The notes: a model not told the origin generated them from the sequence alone. A DNA stretch of 64,000 nucleotides from Rallus limicola (GCA_022605955.1 JAKCOZ010000059.1:186001-250000); one strand, 5' to 3'; shown: positions 1-13,763, counted from the stretch's first letter. Numbers and translations: made by a program.

Positions 1-3000
1 TTTCCTCTGGTTGGGTAACAATTTTGAGGGGTAATGACTGGAGGTGGTGTTAATTTGGGGACGTTCCACATTATCTCCAACAATTTTAAGCATCTGGCTT
101 GCTAAGGCTTCTATAAGTTTAAATAATATCAGAAATTACAGAATAATATGCAAGAGTTGAACTTGTAGAACACCAGGAAGTAGTGAGGTAGGGCATGGAA
201 ATAAATTTGGCATGGGAATGCACATACTTGAAATCTACCTTAAATTCTATAAAGATTGAGCAAGGTGAATTCAGCACAAAAAGTCACACAAAACTGAAAG
301 TGATGCTAGGTACTGCTTTATTGGTTTGGTTTTATTCAACATATGTAAACGTGTATTATTTATTCATTAAATAAGTCTAGCGTTCCTTTGGTATTGCTTC
401 AGCATAACATGTACACTTAGTCCAGAGTTAGTGCAGAGTGTGGAGTTAGTGCAGTTAGAGCCCATCAAGCCCAGTTTTTGTGCTTTTTCTCTAGCTAGCA
501 TCAAGTTCAGAGAAGCTGTGGGCTGACACAAACAAGGTTTCTCAGGCACCTGCATGTATGGGCATGCTTTTCTGTGTCCACACTGGAGAGATTTTGCCAG
601 CAGAGAAAGGAAAGAGCTGAGGGAAAGGAGATTCCAGGGATGGATTAAAATTTAAAAAAAAACCACCACCACAAACCTTTCCTGGGGTTGTACTTACTGG
701 TTTGCACATCCCTCCAATGGGTAATAATGCCTAACTGTGTTCATCTTGAAAGATTTTTCTACTGAAAATGACACAGGTCTGGCAGAGCCTGTAGCAAAAG
801 GTTTTGAGGCAGCTGATTAAAAGGCAAATGGAATTTGAATTTTCCAAGTGCTTGCAGTTACTAAATAGCCCAGTTAACACTGCCAGAATGGTTCATCAAT
901 TCAGACTCTGCAAACTTACCGCATTATAATGTAGTACATTTTAACCTGAGTTTGATGTCCGGGGGAGTGTAGCAATAGACAAGGGAAGTCCTTGAGTAGA
1001 GGTGAAAAAGTGTGTTTCCCCTTCTCTTCATCTGTTTAGTGAGTATGCTAAAAATATTCTTCCTAGAGAAGAAATTCAGCCCTTTAGCATAAACATACTA
1101 TTGGCTTGTGCTGCTGTTGAACTGTAAATACTTTAAGAACATTTCAAACCCAGTGATTTCTCCTCACCTCACCTCACACCAGCCCTGTTTAATGGGAGGT
1201 TTATCAGGCCTAAACTGTTTGTTGACTCGCCCAGTGTTACAGAGCTCAGCTGGTGATAAATGTATTGGAATATACACTGAAGGAAGCATATGGTTTTGCA
1301 AGTCAAAGCAGAAATTATTTAATAATAGAATTTTATTTAGAGATTGCTCCTTAATTCTTTAAATCAGCTTTTGGTTACAAGTATTTGCTTAAGTTTATGC
1401 AACGTAAATAGCATACAACTATATATCAAATTATTTCTTATGAATAAATTATTTGAACAAATATAGGCCTTTAATATGTGTTTGCAGTTGATTTGTAGTC
1501 AGTACATATTTTTTTTATATCTGAGCTCATTTTTCAAATGTGTTTACTCATTTAGGTCAGAAGTGGCATTTTACATATCTCCAAGTATTTACTATGCAAT
1601 TTTCATGGTGTATGACTTACTGCTTGAGATGCTATTTTCCTCTCCTTGAAAGTCTCCAGGATTCCACATGACTCCTGAAATATTTACTTTGTTTGAGTTT
1701 ACTGTGCAGGTAATGGGAAGAGAAGGGTATAATGATGAAACATTTATCTGCTTATGCGAATATTAATTCATGTGACAATTGTGCCATCATTTGCATTCCT
1801 CCTGTATAAGAATGCAAGCATCCAAATATTCACAACTACATAACAGTATGCCTAGATTGGCATCATTCACATTAAAGAAGTAGAATAGACCATGAGAAAT
1901 ATAATAGGAGGAAATAATTTTTTATTTTGTAATTTAATATTTTCTGAAACAAGAATATTTCTTTCAGATCAGTGTTTGAGAAACTGCTGGAAATGCTGCT
2001 CTTTCTGCATGTGGATGTCCTGATGCAGCTCTGCTCACACTGGCCCTTTTGATATGGGATGGACTCATGTATTTGTTGCTCTAATCTCAAATTATGAGGG
2101 CAGGATGTCAGGCCTGTGCAGGTCTTTGGGGTGGATGGATACAGCCAGCTCTGTCGTCACACGGTTGCTCATCCTCCTCATAAAGGGGAGCTGCTGTCCC
2201 TGCAGCCCTGTCCTGGCATCAGAGCCCCATGGCTGCATCTAGTTGTGGCTTGCCTTGTGGGAGATTTTCAATATATCCAGGAGACACTGAGGCTAACTGC
2301 TCAGGTGCCTCAGAGGTGGGAGTGTGAGGGGAAAAGAGAACCACGGGTTTTGTCTGGGAAGTAAGGACTCATCTGGCATGCTCTCATACCTGGTGTGTGT
2401 GGGCAAATGGTGCTGAAAAGGAGGCATTTTGACTGTTGTGTTTCTGTTTGTTTCAGTCAATGAGGGCATACGCTGTATAGGGCAGAAGGTGGCGATTGAT
2501 ACCACATGGGATTTGTCCCAAAGCAATATTAACTTGTGGTAATGCCACTTTGGCAAAAAGAGCAATGAAGTCATAACAAGCAATTGGGGAGACCACCAGC
2601 CTTAGGCCCTCTTTAGGCTCAGGTCTGGGCCTGAGCAGTGACACATGCACAGCACAGCACAGCCTGATGAGCACCTGTGTCACTCTCTTGAAATCAAAAG
2701 CTGTGCAGCTCTTCAAAGCTTTCACACTTCTGAAAAACTACTTAGAAATGTCCTCTGACATTTTTATCTCTGCTCTGCTTAGTGCTATCATGGCTGTGAT
2801 GACTTATGTTCTGATGTGATTTTTCCAGTGCAGTGTTCCTCTCATGATGGAGACTTAAGCCAGTCCTTAATATAACGAGTGAAAAAAAGTTTCTGTAAGG
2901 ATACAGCACATTAATATGCCTGGTAATTAGCATAACCTGGATCTATGTTCAAGCAGCAGTATTTCTGATAACCTTCTTGGCTGGTGGGAGTTACCTCTCC

Positions 3001-6000
3001 ATGAGATTGAGGGGGGGAAGCCAAATGGTGGGGGCTCTGCAGCTCTATTGCCTAGCCCCCCATGTCTCTGAGTAAGATGACTCATGGGTTCATTTCCATG
3101 GATCAGTAACCATCATCCTCTGCAGAGAGACTTAGTTGCCAGGACAACTGTTGCCAAGACAGACTAGTTTTCCTTGGGAATAATTTCAGTGTGTTATTTC
3201 TGTACGGCGCAGCATCTCCCATGTCTATTGTTAGACCTGTATGAGAAGCTATTGGAGTTTTAGGTCCAGGTGGAAATTAGGAAACAGTAGGAAGGGAAAG
3301 TAAGTCTAATTGCCACATGGGAGTTTGTAGTCCTGCATGGATCTACACAAAGTTTATGGCCTATCAGACTGCATGTTTATTCTGCAAATGTGAGCCCCAA
3401 AATCCAGTGTTTGAAGTCTCTTCAAGCCATGAGATCAAAATTAATACCCAAGCTTACAATTCTCTTAAAAATATTTACTTGGGAATAGCATAAGGTCCTT
3501 AGGGGGATATTCTGCATTGTAGTATATAGTGATAAAATTTCCTTGGATACAGTACTCTGGCATGTGCTGAAAGCAACAGATTCTACTATCTCACCTAACC
3601 TGGGAAATGGTGGTGGCTTTTTGGAATGACTGAAAGACCCTCAAAAGGGCTACTCTGTTCCCTTTGAAATGGCTTGTGAGTTTCATATCAGCTGAAAGAT
3701 TGCTTTAGCTTCATTTTGATGATGTATAGTGTTACTGGTGTATAGGTCACTACATGTCAACAACTTGTTACAGAAGCTTTTCAAGTTTATAATTCAAAAC
3801 TTTACCATTCCTGTATTACCCTTCAGGTTTTTTGCATATGATACTTTTGGTTCCTGTGGAAAATGTCTTTGATTACTGTGATTATTAGATAACATTTAAC
3901 TGGATGGATGTAAGCTAGTTAAATGGATAAACTAGTCTCCTGAAAAAAGCAAATTTAACACTGTGGTGGTTGTCCACCAGAGGTCACTTACAGGCCACTT
4001 TTATTCATTATTGGCTGTGCTTTCACCTGCCTAGTTAGCATCTGCTGTTTCCCACATTAAGTACTTCTGGATCAGCTCTGCAAATGCACGTCCTAGAGAC
4101 CCTGCTAATGACTTTGAATCTTTTCTAGAATCATTGTGAAAGAAAAAGGCAAAATCCTTCTGAAATATAAGACTTCATTGCTTCTATAATCTTGGTAGGT
4201 TGTCTTGGTAACCACCCGATCCTTTGCAAGCTTTGCTGTGCATATTAAAGATTCTTTGGTGCAAACATCCTATGTTACTAAATCTATGTGGGATTAATTT
4301 CTGGAATCTTACCTGCTCTATTGTTTCAAAATGTTCCTCAATGTACACGCTAATTGAGAAGCAAGATATGTTTGCAGCTTCTGCTATTTCAGCTGTGTGT
4401 GTATCTATCTCCACTGTTGCACACTAAAAGAGGCCTGTGCTTCACAAATTTTTGTTGCAACATGAAGACAACTCTTCAGTAAGGAATTCTCAAACATGAA
4501 CAACTCCTCCACTTCGGCAAAAGTGCCATTCTGTGTCTTGTATCATAGCTAGACTGAAAATGGAAATTGGACATGGTGTTTTATGAGCCCCTAAATATCA
4601 AGGAAGGGCCTGTAAGTGAAGCAGTCTGAACAGAAAATAACCCCCATTCCACTCGTTTCATTTAGGTGAAAAGGAAGCAAAGGAAAAGAGCGACAAGGTT
4701 CCTGTTCCTCCAAGATGAATGGCAGAAATTCCCCATTAGTCTGTAGACCCCATCAGCCCAACAGTGAGATTATGTGCTCTGACCTTTGTGTGAATGGCAT
4801 CCATTGTCAGTTTTTGATGGCAAGATTTAACCACTTCTTGCAGAGAGCAGTATAGCACTGAACAGTCTGGTGCCCCACACCCATGTGAGTGTCAGCAGGT
4901 TTTGGGTTTTTTTTAATACAGTTTAGTAAATATGAGGGTGTAAACCATGCTTATACTGTGAAACACTGTAATCTCTCTTTGTATGTGGGTATGCTGAAGC
5001 AGAAAAAACCCTGCTAGGAAATCCTGTGTCTCACCAGCTCCTTAATTCTTCTGATACTGTGAAAAAAAATTGTAGCTGTTCTCAAACATAAAGGTGTAAA
5101 CATGTCACAATTTTACCCTGTGCTTAGTTTTTCAGTTGCACTAAGCAATGTATTCTTTTCAGAAGTCAAACAGTAATCTGGGTGAAAAGTGGCTGGTGGC
5201 TGGATAAAAACTGTTCTTGAGTGATGGATGGAACTTACACAGCTACATTGCAAACGTATAAGGTAAATTCCCTTAAATCTCTACAAAGGTGAATATGGAA
5301 GTACAATGTAGGTAAAGCAGAATAGCTGGCTAGGAGTGGTAAGAATAGAATCTTGATGTTCTTTCTGAATCTCATGCTTTTAAAGCTCTGATCTCTTCTA
5401 GCCCAGGTGACAGGAAGCTCAGTCAGCAATTTTCAAAAGAGGAGAAACTTGGTATGTGTCTTCTTAAGAGTCACTACCCTGAGTGAGTGATCCTATGTGA
5501 ATTTCAAACTTGGTCTGAATCTCAAACAGAATTTCCTTGGGTTAAGAATGTTGTTTGGGGTTTTTTTTTGGTCTGGTCTGCTTCAGAACTCTCTCTCTCT
5601 GTTAAGATTGTACTTTGGAGTTTGCAACATTGAATATATAGACTCAACACTTCTGCAAAGTCTTTTTGTAATGAGAAACAGGAATTATTTTTGGTTTGAA
5701 AGTCTAGGTCCAGACTAATGTGCAGTCATTTAAATTTTGAGGGAGGGGAAAGTGGTACAAATTTCTGTTTTGTTCTAGTTTGTCAGGTGTCTGGCCTAGG
5801 ACAGAAACATAAATGAAAGATTGACTGTCATTAATATATACTGGAAACCTGCTGGGATCTGCTTGCTTAGGTCTTTATTTTTATACCTAGGCATGAACTC
5901 AGGGTATTATACATTCTGATGCTTATGCTGTCTAATTTCTACCATTAATGATGGGCAAAACTCTGTAGAAATACGTTATCATTCCTATTCCTACTTATCT

Positions 6001-9000
6001 GTGTTATTGCTATTGCATTGATGTTAGTGTGTCCTACTATATAAATTCCCTCCTCTTTCACAAGCCCTTGATGCTTCTACCTTGCTCTTTAATATGTAGA
6101 GTGGACACAGTACATCCACAGATCTTACCATTAACGAGGTTGGCTCACTTTACTAGCCCAAATGAGGAAGGAACCGTTCATCCAGATCGTCTCAGTGGCA
6201 AGCTGACAAGTGAAAAGAAATAGATGAAGAACTTCGTCTCTGCTCCACCCTTCTTACTGGGAAGAAGTACAGATGCATGGTAGGTTACACAGGCAAGGGA
6301 TAAATCACTACTCATTCAGAAGAAAAACATCCTGTACGGGACAGCTTCCAGGTAATATTTTTTTCTAAGAGCTCTAATTAAACTCACTCTATGAGCACCC
6401 ATTAATGCCTGGTCTGAGGTATTTCTGAAACAAGATTATTCTTAGGGTGTTGTTCTTCAAAATTCTTTAATCCTGCTTCTACTTGTCTCAATGAAAATTT
6501 TTAAATACTTTGTAAACTCCTGGTTAGGGGATAAGAGCACTGTGTTGGTCTGACATCAAAGTGAATCAATGAGCTAGCTGTGCATTTCTATCCACTGCTT
6601 TAACCATATATTCTTTTGCAAGTGTCTAGAAGCTGTCACCCTGCTATGCTGTGTGGAAAATAATTGGATATAGTTCCCACTTCTGTAATTCCCATTTGAT
6701 ATTGCGTCTGGCAAAGAATATACTCAAAACTGATGGCTCCAAAGGCAAGTTTCAAACTTCAAAAGCCAAGTGTTCTTACATGCTGAGCTGCTTGCTTCTC
6801 CAAGGAAATCTGCAGAGAGCTGTGCCAGATATCACAGAGCAGCCAGACATAAGACCGTTCCCCCAAATGGATGATATGCAGAAAGAAGGTACGTTCAAGG
6901 ATCTAAATAGTGAGGCTCTCAGAACTCAAACTGAAAATCAGGAAAGCCAAATAACAATGGAGGAAGGGAAGGCTGTGTAAAAACAAGGACACTGAAAATG
7001 AAATTATGAATCCAGTGAAGAAGGACATTTAATAATTGGTGAATACTAAGCCACCTGCCCTTACTATTTTTATTTGTCAGTCAATGCAGGAATTTACAAT
7101 AGTCCCAGACATTTGGATATCGCACATAAACATGCTGGTTTTGCCACACAAATTCTATTGTGTGATGAACTCTGTTTCAGCAAGATGGTGTCCTGACCTC
7201 GTGAGAAGTGGGGTGTGGAAACTACAGAGACCCCTATCTGTTTCATACTGCTGCTTTTGCAGGCAAGCAACCCTCAGGGAAGTTCAACAGACATTCAACA
7301 AACCAGACATTTTTGTGGGTTACAGGGTTAGAAGATGAGCCCTGGGTGATGTCATGTGTTGACAACATTATAGATACTACATTTGGTTCTTTGCCAAAAT
7401 AGGAAAGGTCAGTGTGGAAATCCATTTACTATTTAAAAATAAAAAATGAAAAATAAATCTGTTTAATGATATTGATGCTATGATGTTTTTATCAAATTTT
7501 ATCTGATAAATAGCATGTTTTTGATGTTTTCTTTTTCTATTTACTGAGGCTAAAATTGTTTGCCACCACCTTACTGGAGAACAGCTCCAAAAATAGGATC
7601 TCGGGAACAAAGGAACTCCTGATGCTGCTGCATGACACAGAGTTTGAATTGGCTTTTGCAGCTGGATATATGTAACACATCTTCCTCTGGGTAAGAAAAT
7701 TTTCTGCAAGCAGAATTGCCCAAGGCATCTCTTCCTCAGCATTATATTTTATGTTGTTAATTTTGCAGAGCCACCTGTAGCAATAGCCCACATACTATTT
7801 TTGGTGCTGTACTTTTCATATCCACACAATGGTGCCACAGCCAGCTGGACAGTGCAAGCTCTATTGAGAAGTTTATTCTAATCACTAACTGTATCACTAG
7901 CATTACAGAAAGAGAAGAAGTGATTTACTTAAAAGTTTAAAAATATATTCCTTCACCTCATGTTCTTTTTCCCAAATCCCACATTCCATTTTTAAATATA
8001 AATGGGTATGTTTGGGTTGGTGAAGCTTTTTCCAGGGGATAATTCAGAGTACGTTGCAAGAAAGGCAGTGACTGCAGTTAAGCAAGCCTCGAATAACCTT
8101 CCCTCTCCTAGGTTACACAAAAATTTATCCATTGACTGCATAAAGAGGAGAAAATTTATGGTCAAAGCTTTCAGTGTCTGCAGTTGTTCTGATTGTTCTG
8201 GTTGTTCATTTGTACAGCAACACAGCCGATGTCTGTCCAAGGCCAGGCAAAGAGCAAAGGGCTCACCCCCAGAAAGTCATATGCACTACCTGTAAATAGG
8301 GGTGGTAAGACTGAGGTAGGCAATCGTTAGGATTGTGCAAGGCAGAGATAAGCCAGTGAGCAACTTCTTTCCAAAAAAAGCATAATAGTCCAGCTTTTAG
8401 CAGAAATGTAGGGGATTATTTTTTCTCTCTTGGTAGACATCCTTGTGGTAAAATCCAGGAAGTTTCTGTTCTGTTTCTTCTCTACTATGTTCTGATGTGT
8501 CAGGGAAGCCAGTGCAGTGATAATATTTTCACACTGACCAAGTAAAGGTGCTGGTAAGTAAAAATTTCTTCTGCTGTGATAAGTATTTGACCATGCTGAG
8601 CCCACACAACCCTTGCAGGTACAGACATAGTGGTTAGAAATTACTTTTGGAGCCTGCCCTACCAGAAAAGCAAGCTGATGAGGAGGACCTTTAGCAATAT
8701 TTAACATCAGTTTAAAATCATTCTGTTCCTGACTGTTCTCTGTATAAACATAATATCTGCTTTTGAGGAACAGTTGCCATAGTATTTGACTTGAGTAGGG
8801 CAATCCTGTACTGTCAGATTCTCGAGTTTTAGGATAATGACTCAGAGCTGTCTCCTCCAAGACTAGGTCTAGAATAAGGACTCCCCTCTGCCTCTTCCAG
8901 CAACCCTTCCCTGATGTTGCCTGCTTTGGGTGAATCTTGTCCTAAAGCTCTTTTTATGGAGGAACAAAAGAATACCCTGCGATCTATGTCTTAAGTTGGA

Positions 9001-10900
9001 CCTCTAGAACTAGCTACCTTCTAAATATAAAAGCTTCATGGCATCCTTCAAAGCCTAATTCTGATCTTCGCTGAGAAAGTCTTCAACTGTAAGCAACATC
9101 CACACCTAGGGTGATTCTGCATGTGGATTCTCCATCTTCTCTAATTATAAACATAGATTTTGAAACCTGTCTGTTCTATTTCTCTGTTTTGTATTTCAGC
9201 ACCCTAAGATTTACTCCGTGTGTATGAGAAATTTGGAACATTTCTCTTTTTTATCTTTTTTTTATTGTTGCAAACTTTCATTAGGTTCTTTGAGAGCAGA
9301 ATTCATTCCTAGGAAACCCCACGACCAATTGTAAACAGACCCTTTGGCTGTCCTACAATAAAAGATTGGGAGTGGTTAACTTGGTAAACTTTGGAGGCAA
9401 AGAGATCTTAGCTCCTGGCAGGCAAAAACAACAAAGGTTTGTGTACTTGAGGTTGAATCTCTATAGGGAGTGGGCTTCTGAGAGAGCTTAAATTTTCACA
9501 AGATTTGTTTATTGGGCCATTATTTTGAGCTTTGTCTTGCTGCCTTTGTGAGAAACAGCAGGAATGTCAACTTCCCTGGTACCGGGTAATTTACACAGGA
9601 TAAAAATTAATCAGAAGGAAATCCTTAGAGGGTTCTGAAGAACTAAATTAAGTCCATGAAGTTAGATAAGAAATATAAACCAGGATTCGAGTTTTGTTGG
9701 ACTAGTTAGGTAAATACTTTTCCTTATTTTATTTTGGCATATGCCAAGGCCCCAGATTTGGATGTGAGTCTAAGGGGGAAAGTACAAAGTGTATAGAAAA
9801 GTGGTGCTTCTGAAACTCTGTTTTTATCCTAACAGTAATGTTCCCACAGTGATATGCAAGTGATTATATTGTACTTTATCAGATGGAACATGACAGGAGA
9901 AGCTGCTCTCTGTGGGTAATCTTTTCTGAAGCTTAAAATAAAGAAAAATAATTGAGGTAACTAGCAGATTTCACACTGGATTTGATTTTCTCTCCTTACC
10001 CCAATCTGTCAACCAAATAGTGCTTCCTTAGGCTTGTTTTTCATTTTGACTGGCAGAACTGGGAGAAAATAAGGCAAATTGACTTTCATACGTGGCTTAT
10101 TTATTATAAAGGTTTGTCAGCTCATGTTTGTGGCAGTTTCACTTTGGTTTTTTTTTTTCAGTTAAACACAGAATACATAGGACACGATTGCCTGAAATTT
10201 GGCTCTCAGATTAAAATCAAGGACAATTACTGTGGTTCAGCTTGTCAGAATTTCATGCAGAGCTTTACCTTAGGATCTTATTGCCTGTTGCTGCTGTTCT
10301 GCTCAGAGAGGACAGTAACATATTGCAAATCTGGGATCCAAAGGACTACTTCTCTGAGGTGTTATACTCAGGAAGAGGTAGTAATGTATTTTATGAATAT
10401 TCAAAGTGTGAAAGGAAAAATTGGGATGTAATCAGATCGTTACTACTTAAATGCACTTAAGCTTTTAGTCCTTTAAGCCATGAGTGTTTGCTATCAGTGG
10501 AGATGCTATCAAGAGAAACAGTTTAATTGCTGTAAACTTAGATACAGCAATCCCAATAGCTGTGGAAGGAAGAGTCCTTGCAGAAACAGAATAGCTTTGG
10601 AGTTCAGGATTCATCCCCACCTGGAATACTGTATCTGGCATGAAGAGAAATGCCTTAAATTTATACAATGATCAAAACATTAACACAGATTTGCAGCAAG
10701 ATGAGACTACTGACTGGTGCTATATTAGGTATTTTCGTTACACCGTGAGATTTTTCTGATTCTTATAGGCCTGGGTGTTTCTTTTCTGGTTTCCATACAT
10801 AAAAATGCAATCAGAGGCTAGATGAAATGGTTCAGACAGTATCCCTTGTTCTTGGTTTTGCCTATTTCTTAGGTCATGCAGGCAACTCTTTCCTAAGCAA
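1..10900. other. Intergenic DNA with no supportable gene
   Basis: I read both strands and found no exon set with consistent phase, splice signals and a recognisable domain. Open frames are mostly under 125 codons and unlike any family I know. The one long exception, 177 codons on the minus strand at 8327-8860, is listed as a finding. The sequence is AT-rich and typical of avian intergenic DNA. A TATA-like TTATAAAGG lies near 10105 and could be a remnant promoter for the SP-D-like locus that follows, but this is only positional inference. Confidence 0.5.
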
Positions 10901-10963
10901 TTCTTTAAAATTATGTAAACAGAGAAATTTATGAAATAACTCTGCTTGATTTCTCACAAATCT

Positions 10964-11168
10964 ATGGACTTAGCAATGACTCTTCTTCAGCCTTTTAATA
11001 CGCTAGTACTTTGGCTTTCTCTGTTCATGGTAATAACTTCAGTTAACACACATAAACCTGAAAAGAAAACGTATTCCTGCCCAGTAGTTCAGCGCAGTGC
11101 TCCCGCAGTCAGTGGCTTACCAGGCAGAGATGGAAGAGATGGTCTCGAAAATGAAAAGGGAGAACCAG
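10964..11168 (+). CDS. SFTPD: SP-D-like exon: signal peptide, N-terminal segment, start of collagen
   Basis: The frame opens at ATG 10964 and runs 68 codons plus one base to a CCAG|GTACTG donor at 11169, in phase 1. Residues 1 to about 28 form a hydrophobic signal peptide (LVLWLSLFMVITSV core). There follow KTYSCPVV, matching the KTYS of SP-D, and SGLPGRDGRDG, identical to the start of the SP-D collagen region. The collagen then departs from the family: one triplet is missing, and a Gly is replaced by Asn in the LENEKGEP stretch. Only one N-terminal cysteine is seen, where mammalian SP-D has two for interchain disulphides. An in-frame ATG at 10976 is an alternative start. The exon itself has no stop or frameshift, which contrasts with the decay downstream. 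Confidence 0.7.
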
Positions 11169-11216
11169 GTACTGAGCTACGACCATTTAGCATTATTGTG
11201 TTTTTGACACTCATGG

Positions 11217-11341
11217 AATGAATCATAGACTGGTTTGGGCTGGAAGGGACCTTTAAAGATCATCTAGTTCCACCCACCTGCCATGGGCAAGGATACCTTC
11301 CACTAGACCAGGTTGCTTAAAGCCCCATCCAACCTGGAATT
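11217..11341 (-). mobile_element. CR1 retroposon 3' fragment
   Basis: Read on the plus strand, this is the reverse complement of a CR1 3' end. It begins with AATCATAGACTGGTTTGGGC and continues through GGAAGGGACCTTTAAAGATC, CCATGGGCAAGGATACC and CATCCAACCTGG. CR1 is the main avian LINE and is usually truncated at the 5' end. The copy begins about 50 bases after the donor of the SP-D-like first exon, inside its first intron. Confidence 0.85.
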
Positions 11342-12543
11342 ATCATCCTGTTAGTCTTGTTTCATGCCTTCTTCATTCTCTCATTTTTGTATTTTTACTT
11401 CTCTCCTTTTCTTCTGCACCATTAACCTTTTCTAGGCTCTGCACGGTTTCAGGAAACTAAAAATGCTTTCTGCATTTATAATGCTACTGTAGATACTTGG
11501 CTTTTAATAAATTAAAAAATATAATAAGTTTTTGCAGCAACCCATAAAACAGATATGTTATGAGTTTTTAATCTGATTGTACCATTTGTGCTCTGTATCA
11601 CATGCAGAGTTCCCTACAATACCCTACTAAATGATTATTGCTTTTCTTTTCCAGGGGCCAGCTCTCAAAACCAGAAATCATGCTTGCTAGAATTGGTTAC
11701 TAATCTGATGGTCATAACTTGATTGCTTCATACTTGCTAAGTCGCAACAACAGAATTCCCCCAGGGCATGATTTGTCAATTAGGTAACTTTTTTCCTGCA
11801 CTGCTGCAAAGAGCAAACAGATCAGCAAGTACTTTTTGTCATGTGGTAGAATTAAGTCACCTGCTCTCCCAAGTTGCCAAATCATAATTTCTGTCCAAAT
11901 ACTTAGTAAGTACACTGGGAGTTGTATACTCTCTTACCATATCCTGTCTGTGTTACCGCACGTATACCACACTTCTTAAATAGCTGCTTTGCAACCTCCG
12001 TGCAAACTCCCATCATTATCAATACCACTCTGTATGAACTATGAAAAAAAATTTCAGTGGCATATATTGACATTCTGTATAGACATTTTCTGTTACAGAC
12101 ACCCTCAGTATGTCCTCTGCAATTTCGTGCTTGAAAGAAGTAAAGCCAGCACTATCTGTTTCAACAAACTGCTTTGGAGGTATCCTTCATCTTATGATTT
12201 AGCTCATTTTCTAGATCATATACTGTGATGCGTGATTGGATTACAGCAGAAATATATTGGCTTTCTGGTTTTAGAGCATGTGTACCTCTGCAATAACATG
12301 AGACAGCATTCACTTAATTGGATTTTCAGTGTGATAAGTTAGGTGAAGAATTTTTCATTGAAGTAATGTGTTTCCTAGCAAATGAAGCTTTCTACAGGAA
12401 CAGTTCAATTTTCCTGAGATGTTTTTATTTTCCTGAGGAAGACCAAAAAAAAAAAAAGTGGAACTGATTGGTGCTGTCTCTAAGCACTAGGAAAACATAG
12501 TGTTAGTAACATTTATACAATTTTCTTTTAAATGTAAATCTAG

Positions 12544-12621
12544 GAGAAGGATTGAGAGGTCTACAGAGTTTCCCTGGAAATGCAGGACCTCCAGGAATAA
12601 CAGGAGATTTAGGACCACAAG
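12544..12621 (+). pseudogene. SFTPD: SP-D-like collagen exon with lost splice donor
   Basis: After a good acceptor (TTTTCTTTTAAATGTAAATCTAG) there are 78 bases that read in phase 1. They contain GLR, GLQ, then SFP where Gly is expected, then GNA, GPP, GIT, GDL and GPQ. This Gly-X-Y series is diagnostic of a collagen-like stalk. At the junction with the preceding exon the repeat is one residue out of register (GEP-GE-GLR). The end of the exon should read CAAG|GT, but the sequence is CAAG|GAAAGA, so the invariant GT at 12622-12623 is GA. Reading on reaches a stop at about 12640. These defects support inactivation, although a sequencing error could explain the single donor base. Confidence 0.6.
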
Positions 12622-13646
12622 GAAAGAAAGAACAAAAATAAAAATGTTGAAGAAAGAAATACATTTCTCATGTTTCTATAATGTGATTTTTAACCTTTTA
12701 CTATATTTAAAGAAAAAAAAAAGTATGCTAATTTATAGTATTCTTATAACAAAATTTGAGGAAAGGTGTGATTTCCAGAAGTGTGAGGAGCAGAAAGATA
12801 AACCGTCTGTTACACAGGAGATGAAGGTACCAACATAAAGGAGATGGGAAATGCATCTGGAATGAGTCACGAGTTTATTGCTGTCTGTTGCTGAAATAAC
12901 AAACCTTGTATCTCATCTTATAAACTGAGTTTTTCCCATCATTCTTTGCCTGTTCATATGTTTCTCACTTCAATTTTAATTCACTTTAACAGGTTTATGC
13001 ATGTGTTTTGCCTTTGAGAACTGAATAGAAGATAGCTTAGGCAGCCCTGAGAATTCAAAGGCCACCACCCAAGCATGGATAAAGGCTCTCCTGGTGGGAC
13101 AAATTTCTGTGGAACAAATCTGTGTCCTGGGGTTTCCACTCTTGAAACCAACTAGAGCTCTTACACAGCATCAGGTTACAGGAGAGAGCTCAGCATCTCT
13201 GGGATGGTTGTTGTGTAGTCATTTTAACACAAATTACTACATAACACCCTTAACTCCTAGTTGTAGTAACTCATGACAAGTAACTGCTATGTAAAGGTTT
13301 TGAAGGCTGAACTAAACAGGTATGAAAATGTAAGGTACAATCATCGATTAGTTTTCTTTTTGGCCTGGTAAAATGTTGGATATCTTTGTGCTGGAGAAGG
13401 GACTGAAAGTAGGAGATTGGAACAAATAGTGCAAATTTGTCTTGTGTTGCTCATGGGAAACAGTTATTAATTAAACACTGACTCACTGAATATGTTCTTC
13501 CTGAACTGACCTGCTAAACTTTAAGGATCACTTTCCCAACATTCAGGGCAGGGGCTTTGTTACGTAGACTGTGGGATAAGCTTCTGTCCTCTGTGTGCTT
13601 AGACTTTAAGTACTGCATTACATTTCTACTACTACCTCAGTTCTAG

Positions 13647-13763
13647 GTAAAGTAGACGTGAACCAGGATGCTCTCTGCCTGGACCTCTGGCTGCAAGTAA
13701 TTTCTCAAGAGATACTGTGTGAAAACTTTCAAAGAATGTCTTATCAGAGCACTACCAGCCCTG
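13647..13763 (+). pseudogene. Possible SP-D-like neck (coiled-coil) exon
   Basis: This is a weak candidate. A pyrimidine-rich acceptor (CTACTACCTCAGTTCTAG) precedes 117 bases that are open in phase 1 and end at a possible G|GTACAA donor, also phase 1. The start reads GKVDV, compared with GLPDV at the start of the SP-D neck. Hydrophobic residues fall at roughly the SP-D heptad spacing (V5, L12, W15, I19). Later heptad positions do not match, and the donor is poor. It lies between the collagen and CRD pieces, where a neck should be. The resemblance could be chance. Confidence 0.27.

Noticed and set aside
3600..3640. TGGAATGA string resembling a CRD WND codon set
   Set aside because: No cysteine, EPN or CVEM context surrounds it; an isolated match is expected by chance.
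7377..7791. Minus-strand frames of 121 and 84 codons
   Set aside because: They overlap in different frames, have no domain and sit in AT-rich DNA.
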